Below the pieces are notes generated by a model. The model was not told the origin of the DNA, ran no database searches, and saw only the letters and a list, made by a program, of their open reading frames with translations. Source: Bacteroidota bacterium (GTDB taxonomy: Bacteria; Bacteroidota; Ignavibacteria; Kapaibacteriales; HRBIN21). From it: a DNA stretch of 64,000 nt. Made by a program: the position numbers and the translations under genes. Numbering within the stretch: position 1 is the first letter of the stretch; each line of letters begins with the position of its first letter. Below, piece by piece: positions 15,153 through 24,311 of the stretch. The stretch spans positions 62,001 through 126,000 of the forward strand of contig JAUQPL010000003.1 in assembly GCA_030550395.1 (NCBI GenBank), in the 5' to 3' direction.

Positions 15153-18100
15153 ATGAAACGGCAAGTTGCTCCGTATGTGCCTAAGCACCGCATTCGGATT
15201 GTCACAGCGGCTTCGCTGTTTGATGGTCATGATGCCGCCATCAACATTATGCGCCGCATCATGCAAGCGACTGGGGCGGAGGTAATCCACTTAGGGCATA
15301 ACCGCTCCGCTCAGGAAATTGTCGAAGCAGCCCTGCAGGAGTATACCCAAGGGATTGCCGTCACCAGCTACCAAGGTGGGCATATGGAGTTCTTCACGTA
15401 TATGTACGATCTGCTGCACGAACGTGGGGCGGGGCACATTAAGATTTTCGGGGGAGGTGGAGGGACGATTCTGCCGTCGGAAATCCAGCAGTTACATCGC
15501 TATGGAATTGCCCGCATCTACCATCCCGACGATGGGCGGGCGATGGGGCTCCAAGGCATGATCAATGACGTCCTGCAGAAGTGTGACTTCCTTCCCCCAC
15601 TGACATACAACGGGGATTTACTCACCTTCGTGACGCGGGGCGATACTTTAGCCATTGCTCAAGCGATAACTCTGGTGGAGGAGTATCCCGATCAGGCACC
15701 AGCGTTTCTGGAGTCTCTCCAACGGAATATCCCGCAGCGTCCTATCCCAGTTTTGGGGATTACGGGAACGGGTGGTTCGGGGAAGTCCTCCCTGACGGAT
15801 GAGCTGGTGCGGCGCTTCCTGACGGATTTCCCCGATAAGCGTGTAGCCATTCTCTCCGTTGACCCTTCTAAGCGTCGTACGGGTGGGGCATTGCTGGGGG
15901 ATCGGATCCGTATCAATATGGCGAGCCATCCGCACGTGTACATGCGCTCGTTTGCAACTCGGGAGGCAAACGTGGCGCTCAACCGCAATGTCCGAGCCGC
16001 TATTTCCATCCTCAAAGCAGCCAATTACGACCTCATCATTGTGGAGACCGCTGGCATTGGGCAGAGCGACACCAGCATTGTGGACATAGCCGACGTCACG
16101 CTCTACGTGATGACGCCCGACTACGGTGCCCCGAGCCAGCTGGAAAAGATTGACATGATTGACTACGCCGATGCCATTGCCATCAACAAGTTTGACCGCT
16201 TCGGCGCGCTGGATGCCCTCCGGGATGTGCGCAAGCAGTACCAACGCAGCCATGGGCTTTGGGAGAAGCCCCTGGAGGAGATGCCTGTGGTGGGGACTAT
16301 CGCTTCTCAATTCAACGATCCGGGCGTCAATGCCCTCTACGCTCTCCTCGTCCGCATCATTGCGGAAAAAGTGGGGCTGGACTGGAGACCGCATCTGGAC
16401 CTGCGGTATGAGTTGACCCGCAAGATTGAAATCATCCCGTCCAATCGCCGTGGATATTTGGGCGAAATTGTGGAGGCGGTGGAGCGGTACAATCGCTTTG
16501 TAGAAGAGCAAGCGGCGATAGCCTCGCGGCTTTATCAGTTGCAGGGGGCTCTTGAATATGCTCGGCAGCGTGGGTATAACGATGAAGTGCTACAGCGGGA
16601 GTATGAGCAGCTCTGGGAGCAGTTAGACCCGCAATGCCGCCAGATTCTGCAGTCTTGGGAAGAAAAACTCCAACGGTATCGGAAGCCGGAGTTTTCCTAC
16701 ATCGTGCGTGGGCGGGAGGTGCGGGTGCCGGCCGAAGTTCAAACCCTGAGCCGCCTCCGTATCCCGAAAGTTGCCCTCCCCCGCTACCGTGACTGGGGCG
16801 ATATCCTCCGCTGGGTACTGCAGGAGAACGTCCCCGGAGAGTTTCCCTACACAGCGGGGGTTTACCCCTTCAAGCGGCAGACGGAGGACCCCACGCGGAT
16901 GTTTGCTGGGGAGGGAACGCCGGAGCGGACGAATCGGCGTTTCCATTACCTGAGCCTTGGTATGCCGGCGGCACGCCTTAGCACCGCCTTTGATTCCGTC
17001 ACCCTCTACGGGGAGGACCCCAACTACCGCCCGGATATCTACGGCAAGATCGGCAATTCGGGGGTGAGTGTGGCAACGATTGACGATGCGAAGAAACTCT
17101 ACTCCGGCTTTGACCTCTGTGCCCCTACAACGTCGGTATCTATGACCATCAATGGTCCGGCGCCGATGATTTTGGCGATGTTCTTCAATGCAGCAATAGA
17201 CCAGCAGTGCGAGAAGTATATCCTGCAGGAAGGGCTCCGCGAAGAGGTGGAGCGCCGTATTGAGGAGCTGTATGCCCAAAAGGGAGTACCTCGCCCAACG
17301 TACCGAGGGGAGCTGCCCGAAGGGCATAACGGTTTGGGACTCCTGCTGCTGGGAGTCAGTGGGGATGAGGTGCTCCCGCCAGAGATCTACACGAAGCTGA
17401 AAGCGGAGGCGCTCCGCGTTGTCCGAGGGACAGTGCAGGCAGATATTCTCAAAGAGGACCAGGCACAGAATACGTGCATCTTCTCCACCGAGTTTGCTCT
17501 CCGCTTGATGGGGGATGTTCAGGAATACTTCGTGCGAAACCGTATTCGAAACTTCTACTCCGTGTCCATTTCCGGCTATCACATTGCAGAAGCTGGAGCA
17601 AACCCGATTACGCAGTTGGCTTTCACCTTAGCCAATGCCTTCACGTACGTGGAGTACTTCTTAAGCCGTGGGATGCATATAGATGAGTTTGCCCCGAACT
17701 TGTCATTCTTCTTCAGCAACGGGATGGACCCCGAGTATACGGTCATTGGGCGTGTGGCGCGCCGGATTTGGGCAAAGGTCATCCGCTACAAGTACGGGGG
17801 CAATGAGCGCTCGCAGATGCTCAAGTACCACATCCAGACCTCTGGGCGTTCACTGCATGCCCAGGAAATCGCCTTCAATGACATTCGGACGACCTTGCAG
17901 GCGCTCTACGCCATAGCGGACAATTGCAATTCGCTGCACACGAATGCGTACGACGAAGCTATTACAACGCCGACGGAGGAGTCAGTCCGTCGTGCTGTGG
18001 CAATTCAGCTGATCATCAACAAGGAGTTGGGACTGACGAAGAACGAGAACCCGTGGCAGGGTTCCTTCTTCATTGAGCAGCTCACCGACATGGTGGAGCA

Positions 18101-18524
18101 AGCAGTGCTGGAGGAGTTCTGCCGTCTCAACGAGCGAGGGGGTGTCTTAGGGGCGATGGAGCTGATGTACCAGCGGGCAAAGATTCAGGAGGAATCGCTC
18201 TACTACGAGCAGCTCAAGCACTCCGGCGAATTGCCGATCATCGGGGTAAACACCTTCCTGGATAAGCACGGTTCGCCGACCATTGTGCCGGAGAAGGTGG
18301 TGCGTTCTACGCAAGAGGAAAAGGAGCAGCAGATTCAGAATCTGCATGCCTTCTGGAGACGCAATGCCGATCGAGCTCCGGCGGCTCTAGAACGGGTAAA
18401 GCGGGCTGCTGTAGAAGGGCGCAATGTTTTTCAGGAGCTCATGGAAGCGGTCAAGGTTTGCTCGTTAGGGCAATTAACGCGCGCCCTCTACGAGGTCGGT
18501 GGGCAATACCGGCGGAACATGTAA
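15153..18524 (+). CDS. icmF: Fused isobutyryl-CoA mutase IcmF
   Basis: IcmF interconverts isobutyryl-CoA and n-butyryl-CoA with adenosylcobalamin, and has its GTPase chaperone built in. The 1123-residue protein shows the expected order. First is a B12-binding domain with DGHDAA (24-29, His26 as lower cobalt ligand) and SYQGGH (72-77). Next is a MeaB/MeaI-type G domain with P-loop [12 protein letters not shown] (202-213), ETAGIGQSD and NKFD. Last is the long TIM-barrel mutase domain beginning around [16 protein letters not shown], with [13 protein letters not shown]. It is a single-gene unit. The 260 bases to the convergent ccmB hold only a weak GCAGG/CCTGC repeat. Related pivalyl-CoA or 2-hydroxyisobutyryl-CoA mutation is less likely. 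Confidence 0.95.
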   Translation: MKRQVAPYVPKHRIRIVTAASLFDGHDAAINIMRRIMQATGAEVIHLGHNRSAQEIVEAALQEYTQGIAVTSYQGGHMEFFTYMYDLLHERGAGHIKIFGGGGGTILPSEIQQLHRYGIARIYHPDDGRAMGLQGMINDVLQKCDFLPPLTYNGDLLTFVTRGDTLAIAQAITLVEEYPDQAPAFLESLQRNIPQRPIPVLGITGTGGSGKSSLTDELVRRFLTDFPDKRVAILSVDPSKRRTGGALLGDRIRINMASHPHVYMRSFATREANVALNRNVRAAISILKAANYDLIIVETAGIGQSDTSIVDIADVTLYVMTPDYGAPSQLEKIDMIDYADAIAINKFDRFGALDALRDVRKQYQRSHGLWEKPLEEMPVVGTIASQFNDPGVNALYALLVRIIAEKVGLDWRPHLDLRYELTRKIEIIPSNRRGYLGEIVEAVERYNRFVEEQAAIASRLYQLQGALEYARQRGYNDEVLQREYEQLWEQLDPQCRQILQSWEEKLQRYRKPEFSYIVRGREVRVPAEVQTLSRLRIPKVALPRYRDWGDILRWVLQENVPGEFPYTAGVYPFKRQTEDPTRMFAGEGTPERTNRRFHYLSLGMPAARLSTAFDSVTLYGEDPNYRPDIYGKIGNSGVSVATIDDAKKLYSGFDLCAPTTSVSMTINGPAPMILAMFFNAAIDQQCEKYILQEGLREEVERRIEELYAQKGVPRPTYRGELPEGHNGLGLLLLGVSGDEVLPPEIYTKLKAEALRVVRGTVQADILKEDQAQNTCIFSTEFALRLMGDVQEYFVRNRIRNFYSVSISGYHIAEAGANPITQLAFTLANAFTYVEYFLSRGMHIDEFAPNLSFFFSNGMDPEYTVIGRVARRIWAKVIRYKYGGNERSQMLKYHIQTSGRSLHAQEIAFNDIRTTLQALYAIADNCNSLHTNAYDEAITTPTEESVRRAVAIQLIINKELGLTKNENPWQGSFFIEQLTDMVEQAVLEEFCRLNERGGVLGAMELMYQRAKIQEESLYYEQLKHSGELPIIGVNTFLDKHGSPTIVPEKVVRSTQEEKEQQIQNLHAFWRRNADRAPAALERVKRAAVEGRNVFQELMEAVKVCSLGQLTRALYEVGGQYRRNM

Positions 18525-18784
18525 TCTCCGGCAGGATAGCGAGAGCAAAAAGCCTGCGGTCTGCCCCGCTCGGGTGTGAGTGTGGTCTGAGGGTGTACTG
18601 GGATGCAGAGGCTGTCGGTATTAGGGAACCGTGAGAGCAAGGTGCGTGGGATTGTCCCGGGTGTATGTCCTGGACCCTCGTGTTTTTTGCGCGCTGCCTC
18701 TGCCGGCTTGCGGTACTTATGCTCATGACGGGTGGCAGGAGGAAAGTGCCCGTACTCATTGTGCCGTGAGGGTAAACAAAGGGG

Positions 18785-19492
18785 CTATTCTCGCCATACC
18801 CACTCAAAGAGCCAGGAGCCCACAATGGAGGTGGCGCCGCTGTAGGCAAGCATGAGCTTCAAAGGGGGGAGGAGTTCGTTCCAAGTGGGATGGCGCAGTG
18901 CGGACAGAGTTGCAGCTATGCCGGACAGGAGAAGGGGGATCAACAGGGGAAGGCCGAGAATCGGAAGCAAGAGGTTTCGGTGCCGCGCCGTGGCAATGAG
19001 GGCAGAAAGCAAGGTCAACGCTGCTGCGAATCCAATCGCAATAGCGCCGACAACGATGGTCAGCCCCAGCGGATTCCGGATAGGGGGTGGGGAGAGGATA
19101 AGGCTGACAAGGGCATAGCCAATGCCGCTAGTAGCCCCGCCGAGGAGAATGTTTGCACTCAGCTTGCCCCAGTAGACTGCCGCGGGAAGAGTCAGCGTAT
19201 ACAAAAGCAGACGTGTTCCACGCTCTTCTTCGGTGAGGAAGGAGCGTCCCATCGCAGGGCTGAGGCTGAAGAAGAAGAGCAGCCACAGCAGAGCAGCGAA
19301 AAGCTCTTCCGAGAGGGTAATCCCCTGGAGGGCGAAGGAAAGGATAAGCCCGACCGTAGTGACGGAGAGGACAGTGACAGCGATACCGACCCGCTGGCGG
19401 AACTCACTGCGGAGCTCCTTCTCAACGACAGCCAGTAGTTGGCGAAAAAAGGCACGGGATGGCTCCAGGTGCAAAGGCGCGTCCATCGGCAT
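18785..19492 (-). CDS. ccmB: Heme exporter CcmB, ABC-type membrane subunit
   Basis: CcmB is the permease of the CcmABCD complex, which releases holo-CcmE during cytochrome c maturation. The 235-residue protein has six hydrophobic helices and the family signature AMGRSFLTEEERGT. An N-terminal cytoplasmic stretch (VVEKELRSEFRQR) precedes helix 1. No ccmA, ccmC or ccmE lies next to it in this window; the gene follows an unrelated envelope protein. ATGs at 19492 and 19486 are both possible starts. A two-subunit drug exporter permease is an unlikely alternative. Confidence 0.85.
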   Translation of the reverse strand: MPMDAPLHLEPSRAFFRQLLAVVEKELRSEFRQRVGIAVTVLSVTTVGLILSFALQGITLSEELFAALLWLLFFFSLSPAMGRSFLTEEERGTRLLLYTLTLPAAVYWGKLSANILLGGATSGIGYALVSLILSPPPIRNPLGLTIVVGAIAIGFAAALTLLSALIATARHRNLLLPILGLPLLIPLLLSGIAATLSALRHPTWNELLPPLKLMLAYSGATSIVGSWLFEWVWRE

Positions 19493-19541
19493 TGCTCTCT
19501 CGTTGTGCGAGGCATATCAAGGACACTCTAGCGCCACCGGG

Positions 19542-19563
19542 AGGCCTGTCAAGAAACAGGCCT
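19542..19563 (-). terminator. Hairpin downstream of the 19573-20469 gene
   Basis: A perfect 8-bp inverted repeat, AGGCCTGT/ACAGGCCT with a six-base loop, lies ten bases after the stop codon and about 50 bases before ccmB. There is no T-run on the minus strand, so it may be a processing or pausing structure rather than an efficient terminator. Confidence 0.5.
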
Positions 19564-19572
19564 TTGCGCCAA

Positions 19573-20469
19573 TCAGAAAGGCGTACAGACGGCATTGGCA
19601 GCGGGGATAGCATACGGATATCCGAACCAAAAGAGACCGAAGTCCAGCGCTACAAGCGTGTTTGCCAGCCGAATTCCCAGCAGTAGCCCTGTCCGCGATG
19701 GGCTCCGGATATCACTGTTCCAGAGCTCTACTAGCAAGTGCATTTCCCGTCGGGTCGGTAAGCGCACATCCAATCCCGCCCCAATTCCAACGGCACCCGT
19801 TGCATAGCCGAAGGTGACTGAACCCCAAGAGCCAGCACGAAGGGTTAGAATCTCGGGACCGGCAACTTTGCCGAAGACCATAGCACTCAGGTGCGAGCGT
19901 TCTCCTATGAAGCTGGCGACAGCATAGAGGTGTAGGAGCTGGTTCGGTGAATTCAGGGCGCTCAGTTGTGCCCCCAACGCAAGGCTGACCCGACCGGGCA
20001 TCAGGACATTTGCGCTGCTCAACAGGGTGAATTTGGCGTTGAACGCCCATATCTGCTCGGCCGCAGGAACGGTGGGGAAAAATGTTCGGGCAGCAACGAC
20101 CGAAAGCCAGTCCTGGAATCCAAACCCGCCGTAGAGGGCAAATAGCCCTGCCAGACCAACGAAGGCATCCCGTCCAATGGGTTCAGCCGTCGGTTGCACA
20201 AAAATGCGGTGCAGATGGCGGTATGCCTTTTCCTGCTCTATCAGTTCGGCAACCTCGCGACGGGCAATGGTGGCCGTCCCGATGAGGGTTCGGAAGCGCC
20301 ACGCCGGCAGGGAATCCTGCACGAATGTATCTGCCACGAAGACTCCTTCGATCAGATCGCCATTGATGAGCCGGATAAGGTAGAAGTTGCCCTCCTGCAG
20401 AGACGGCGGTGTTTGAGCAAAACAGAGGGCAGGGAGGATACTAAGCCCGATGAGTGTGGAGTTCCGCAT
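19573..20469 (-). CDS. Exported protein, probable outer-membrane barrel, function unknown
   Basis: The 298-residue product begins MRNSTLIGLSILPALCFAQ, a signal peptide. A small beta-rich N-terminal segment (FYLIRLINGDLIEGVFV and FRTLIGTATIARREVAELI) follows and resembles Sm/SH3-like folds. The rest alternates hydrophobic and polar residues with many Gly and Phe (GGFGFQDWL, SWGSVTFGYATGAVGIGAGLDVRL) and ends in an aromatic Phe, as outer-membrane barrels often do. The start at 20469 is chosen because the open frame upstream runs through a terminator. I do not recognise a named family. Confidence 0.55.
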   Translation of the reverse strand: MRNSTLIGLSILPALCFAQTPPSLQEGNFYLIRLINGDLIEGVFVADTFVQDSLPAWRFRTLIGTATIARREVAELIEQEKAYRHLHRIFVQPTAEPIGRDAFVGLAGLFALYGGFGFQDWLSVVAARTFFPTVPAAEQIWAFNAKFTLLSSANVLMPGRVSLALGAQLSALNSPNQLLHLYAVASFIGERSHLSAMVFGKVAGPEILTLRAGSWGSVTFGYATGAVGIGAGLDVRLPTRREMHLLVELWNSDIRSPSRTGLLLGIRLANTLVALDFGLFWFGYPYAIPAANAVCTPF

Positions 20470-20486
20470 CGTCAGCTTCCGGATAC

Positions 20487-20524
20487 AAAAAAGGGGCGGG
20501 TATTGCACAGAGGCAACCCCGCCC
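20487..20524 (-). terminator. Rho-independent terminator after the DUF1573 gene
   Basis: On the minus strand a stem of GGGCGGG/CCCGCCC (20518-20524 with 20494-20500) continues as TTGC/GCAA around the loop CTCTGT, then TTTTTT (20487-20492). It lies 27 bases after the stop at 20551 and 18 bases before the next start codon, so the downstream gene is read-through dependent or separately promoted. Confidence 0.85.
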
Positions 20525-20550
20525 ACATCCGCCTTACGCGCCCGTCAGCC

Positions 20551-21258
20551 TTACCGCGGTATGAAGACTGGCGAGCTGGCCTCAAGCACGTTCCCGTACA
20601 CTGGAATCTCCAGTGTCGGGTATTCCGGGTGCGATGTCTTCATGCGCACCATGGCGCTGTAATAGCCCTTCTGCTGCGGAATTACCCGAGCCACAAGCTC
20701 AATTTGCTGTCCAGGCTTGAGGACCGTGTTATTCTTGAGGTTGAGTGCCAAACCCGGGGTGGTTTCAATGTCGTAGAAACGCACCTCTTGTTGGGACATG
20801 TTCTTCACCGTCAGGGTCGCTTTTGCCTCTTGGCCAACCCGCATGTCAACGAAGACAAAGTATTGAGCTGGAGTAAACGCCAGTGGACGTACCACCTCTG
20901 CCTTCAGCCACAGCATCTTCGTTGGAGCGCTGGGGTCGTTGGAGTAGATAGCAACGCTTTTTGTGACAGGACCTGTGGCACCCCCAATGCGAAGGGAGAC
21001 GTCCATAATGGCACTTTCACCCGGCTTAAGCTCCGTCTTATCCAGCGGGGCCGTTGTACACCCGCAACCAGGCTGGACTCGCTCAATTTTGAGCACTTCT
21101 GTGCCTACGTTCTTCAGGGTGATCTTGGCCTTGAGTGGATCATCCTTCGGGCCGACTTTGCCCCAGTCGTAGGTATCGCCTCCGACGATTTCTAACTTCG
21201 GTTGTGCCCACAGCGTGAAGGTGACAGCAAGGACACTAACGACTGCCCGTGCAAACAT
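20551..21258 (-). CDS. Exported DUF1573 (ASH-like) domain protein
   Basis: From the ATG at 21258 the product has 235 residues. An AGGAG lies nine bases upstream; the earlier ATG at 21309 lacks this. It has a signal peptide (MFARAVVSVLAVTFTLWAQ) and then a DUF1573 immunoglobulin-like domain. That domain has the hallmark KITLKNVGTEVLKI and the PGCGCTTA cysteine motif with two cysteines. A second beta-sandwich follows (ATLTVKNMSQQEVRF). Such proteins are periplasmic or surface-exposed in Bacteroidota, with unknown function. A strong terminator follows the gene. Confidence 0.82.
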   Translation of the reverse strand: MFARAVVSVLAVTFTLWAQPKLEIVGGDTYDWGKVGPKDDPLKAKITLKNVGTEVLKIERVQPGCGCTTAPLDKTELKPGESAIMDVSLRIGGATGPVTKSVAIYSNDPSAPTKMLWLKAEVVRPLAFTPAQYFVFVDMRVGQEAKATLTVKNMSQQEVRFYDIETTPGLALNLKNNTVLKPGQQIELVARVIPQQKGYYSAMVRMKTSHPEYPTLEIPVYGNVLEASSPVFIPR

Positions 21259-21321
21259 GGATGGCTCTCCTATTGGTTTGACCCGCCGATGTCGGTGCAT
21301 AGGACGCAAGGCAGCAGAGCT

Positions 21322-22095
21322 TTAGTGTCGCCCAGTTCCCAAGCCGAAGAGCAGAGCAATTTCTGCCCCAATCTCCCATCGCTGCCAGGTTGCCGTATGG
21401 GCAAGGCTTACCAGAGAAGTTCCTACAACGAGAGCTGGGGCGGCATAGAGGGGGGAGTGCCGAGCCAGAGGAAGGTCATATCCAAAGCGGCAGCGGATAC
21501 CGGCACCGTAAGGGCGAACCTGGATGGAGCGCGCTTGGTCAAGCCGACGCTGCCGGGATGGCGGAAATGTGTTGAAAAAGTAGTCATCCGGGCGGAGAAC
21601 CACCTCCCATTGCTCTTGCCGAAGCTGCCACTGAACGGCGATCCATCCAGCTATGCTCCCCCATATCCAGCGCCAAAGGCGGCGTTTCCAAGACAACTCC
21701 CCGCGAAGGAGCCAGAAAGCGGACCGGAACTGGAACTCCGTCTGCAAGAAGTCGCCATTGCGGAGGGGAAGGGGTTCCCCTGGTGCGGTCAGTTGGAGGG
21801 TTGCGTACTCCATGGCAAGGAGTCCCCGGAGGGCACCCTCTGGGGCGCACCACCATTCCCCATGTATGCCAACGCTGAGGCTAAGTCCAGTACCCCGGCG
21901 ATAGGTGGCACAGCTCCACTCGTGCTCAACTGCTTGGAGTGTGGCAACGCTGGGAACGGTGAGCAATTGTCCGCTAATGCCCAGAAAGTGGGTCGGTGCC
22001 TTGACCGGTAGGCGGGGCGAAAGCTCCCACGGAAATCCTTGAGCCCATGCTATCAGGGGGAGTGCAGAGAGCAGTACCCGGCCTGCTTTCATCAT
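21322..22095 (-). CDS. Exported probable outer-membrane beta-barrel protein
   Basis: The start is taken at the ATG at 22095, which overlaps the T9SS gene stop as ATGA; a second in-frame ATG follows directly. The 257-residue protein has a signal peptide (AGRVLLSALPLIAWAQ). About eight amphipathic strands with aromatic girdle residues follow (GIHGEWWCAP, FQFRSAFWLLRGELSW, IAVQWQLRQEQWEVVL). It ends WEIGAEIALLFGLG. This suggests a small outer-membrane barrel of the OmpA/PorT-like size class. Co-translation with the T9SS cargo gene suggests a surface role. No specific family is recognised. Confidence 0.6.
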   Translation of the reverse strand: MMKAGRVLLSALPLIAWAQGFPWELSPRLPVKAPTHFLGISGQLLTVPSVATLQAVEHEWSCATYRRGTGLSLSVGIHGEWWCAPEGALRGLLAMEYATLQLTAPGEPLPLRNGDFLQTEFQFRSAFWLLRGELSWKRRLWRWIWGSIAGWIAVQWQLRQEQWEVVLRPDDYFFNTFPPSRQRRLDQARSIQVRPYGAGIRCRFGYDLPLARHSPLYAAPALVVGTSLVSLAHTATWQRWEIGAEIALLFGLGTGRH

Positions 22096-24311
22096 TGCCA
22101 CAGGAGCACCGGTCGCGTAAGGATGAGTTCGCCAAGTCGCAGGCGGCAGAAGTATACCCCTGGGGAGATGGAGTGGAGGAGGAAGCGCCGTTGGAATACC
22201 CCGGCCTTTTCCCATCCTTGCCACAGAGTTTGGATGCGAAGCCCGGCAGCATTGAAGAGCACCAGCTCAAGCTCTCCGTCCACAGGGACTTCGTATGTCA
22301 CGACTAACTCAGAGCTGCTTGGCAAGGCAGAAAGCTCCAACCGAAGGGGGGCTGCGGGAAGCAGCTTCGCTTCTAAGCCACAGACAGAGTCCAGAGTAAC
22401 CCGTCCGCTCTGGATGTGAAGCTGCCAGAAGTCAGGGCATAGGGTATCACCGAGAAACGCCTGCTGGGCCGTCAGTTCTGTACTGATCTGGCGGCCGAGG
22501 AAGACGCGAAAGCCCAGCTCTAGCAAGGTAGGGCGTTGGCGAAGCCGTCCGTATGGCTGGCGGGCTTGCAGGATGAGGGTGCCCCCTTGTTCCACACCGG
22601 TTATGTCCGCCCCTTCCAGAGCTGTTCCCCCCGAGCGGAATGTTTCCCACCGCAGGAGGCTGGGGTCGTACCGAAGGACCAGGCGACATTGATAGGCGCC
22701 TTCCGGAACGGTGTCTACAGTCAAGGGAATCCAGATTCGGCTGCCTGGCTTTGCACGAAGAAGTGGCAGCTGGAGGGTGATTGGAATAGGTTCCACCGCC
22801 ACGACATGGAGTGCAATGAAGCTGAGGCTGTTGCTTGGGATATTCGTGCGGACAAAGAGCGTGTCTGTAAACTCCCCGGAGGTCGGAGGTTCTACATGGA
22901 GGGTAAGCTCAACCTCATCCTCCGGATAAAGTAGGAGCGGGAGCGAGAGCGGTGGTATGGAGAAAGCACTTCCCGTTGCAAGCCGGAGAGTGTCAATCTT
23001 CAGGATATCTGTCCCGATATTGCGGAGCCGCAGAGTTACCGCCGTGGACTGCGGACATCTGGGTGTCCAGGGCATGCGGATATCCAGGGAGGGAGGGAGA
23101 AATTGCAGACGAGGTCCAATCCCGACTCCACGGAGCAGCAGGTGCCACTGCCGTGCTTCTGGAGGCACGTCTGCCAGACGAGTTCCCAAGTCGCTATACA
23201 GCGTGTAAGCAAGCTCGGCAAGTCCGGCTGTATGGGGAGTGAAAGTAATCTGAAGTGGTAATTCCGCCTGTGGGGCAAGCCCCGTGTCAGGGAAAGGTGA
23301 AGGGGAGACGGAAAAGGCGCCATGGGCTTCCGGCGTTTGAGGCAGGAGAGAGTCGGAGGCGTGGAAGCGGTAATTCCCTTCCTGCCGTAAGCGGAGGCGC
23401 AGATGTGCCTGATTCCCCAAGCGGATGCGACCGAAGTCAACTGTGTCACCGGCAACGCGGACACCGGGTGAACTGCTCTCCACCCACCATCGCCATTGGT
23501 GGGAGACCCCGAAACCAATAATGAGGCATGTGCTCTGCTGTTCCTCCGGTGCCTGTGGGTAGCGGCGGTAGAAGATCCGTAGCTCAATAGTGTCCGGACC
23601 CGGATCCTCCGGGCGGTAGTGGAGTCGGAGAGGGATTTCCGCAGAACGGAGGGGAACTTCTGTGGGTAGCTCTGCGCTTAGTTCGGTGCCACTGGGGAAG
23701 CTCCGGTAACGTATCTCCGACCGCAGCGGAACTGTGGTGTCTATGATTGCTGGAACAGGTGGCAGAAGACCGACGGCGAAGACCACCGAGAGGTCTTTAG
23801 TCCTTCCGACGAAAACGCTGTCAGCGGAGACAAGGGGTGGGGAAAGTGTTATGCGAACTTCCACTTTGGTGCCCCGGAGTACGAGAGTACGGGAGGTCGC
23901 AACTTGGGTTGTGTCGTGGTAATAGACAAGTCTCAACCGGAGGGCTGCTACCTTTACCCCTAGCGGGTAAAGCTCGGGTATAGCGGCGAAGGTAAGGCGA
24001 ACGACCCGGGTCTGGCGCGGTAACACGAGGATAGGGAATCGCTCCTGGCGGGCATCAAATTCTAGGAAGTCAAAGGCATCGCTGCTTTGCTCCGGGGTTC
24101 GCTCAATGGAAAAATACGGTTGCAAGGGAGCAGGCAGTACGAGAGTGTCATTGGTGGGGTTGACGAAATAGATGAGGCGGCTTACTTCTTGCCCGACCAG
24201 CGTGGTGCCGAAGTCTACCGTGTCCTGCTCTGGACGCTGGGGATCGACGACGATACGGGGTTGCGCCCAAAGGAGGAGGGCCGTCCAAAGAAAACAAATA
24301 GTGAGCCGCAT
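22092..24311 (-). CDS. T9SS-secreted multidomain surface protein with ASH/choice-of-anchor domains
   Basis: This 739-residue exported protein has a signal peptide (FLWTALLLWAQ) and repeated beta-sandwich modules of the ASH/choice-of-anchor D type. Examples are VDFGTTLVGQEVSRLIYFVN at the N-terminus, VDFGRIRLGNQAHLRLRL in the middle and LRLRNIGTDILKIDTLRL later. A cohesin-like stretch with VDTVPEGAYQCRLVLRYDP follows. The final 75 residues (LELVLFNAAGLRIQTLW and SPGVYFCRLRLGE) match a type A C-terminal sorting domain of the type IX secretion system. The start overlaps the asd stop as TGATG, an odd pairing of a housekeeping enzyme with a surface protein. No enzymatic motif is seen. Confidence 0.82.
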   Translation of the reverse strand: MRLTICFLWTALLLWAQPRIVVDPQRPEQDTVDFGTTLVGQEVSRLIYFVNPTNDTLVLPAPLQPYFSIERTPEQSSDAFDFLEFDARQERFPILVLPRQTRVVRLTFAAIPELYPLGVKVAALRLRLVYYHDTTQVATSRTLVLRGTKVEVRITLSPPLVSADSVFVGRTKDLSVVFAVGLLPPVPAIIDTTVPLRSEIRYRSFPSGTELSAELPTEVPLRSAEIPLRLHYRPEDPGPDTIELRIFYRRYPQAPEEQQSTCLIIGFGVSHQWRWWVESSSPGVRVAGDTVDFGRIRLGNQAHLRLRLRQEGNYRFHASDSLLPQTPEAHGAFSVSPSPFPDTGLAPQAELPLQITFTPHTAGLAELAYTLYSDLGTRLADVPPEARQWHLLLRGVGIGPRLQFLPPSLDIRMPWTPRCPQSTAVTLRLRNIGTDILKIDTLRLATGSAFSIPPLSLPLLLYPEDEVELTLHVEPPTSGEFTDTLFVRTNIPSNSLSFIALHVVAVEPIPITLQLPLLRAKPGSRIWIPLTVDTVPEGAYQCRLVLRYDPSLLRWETFRSGGTALEGADITGVEQGGTLILQARQPYGRLRQRPTLLELGFRVFLGRQISTELTAQQAFLGDTLCPDFWQLHIQSGRVTLDSVCGLEAKLLPAAPLRLELSALPSSSELVVTYEVPVDGELELVLFNAAGLRIQTLWQGWEKAGVFQRRFLLHSISPGVYFCRLRLGELILTRPVLLWQ

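Noticed and set aside
15648-17582. Two long minus-strand frames of 287 and 319 codons inside icmF
   Set aside because: They mirror icmF codons, contain no recognisable domain, and icmF is unquestionably the real gene.
18525-18784. Small gene between icmF and ccmB (74-codon frame at 18631)
   Set aside because: It starts at a GTG, is rich in Arg and Cys, runs into ccmB antisense, and has no ribosome-binding site or homologous pattern.
20194-21195. 333-codon open frame on the plus strand
   Set aside because: It is antisense to the DUF1573 gene and the gene after it, has no family motifs, and arises from the GC-rich third positions of the real genes.
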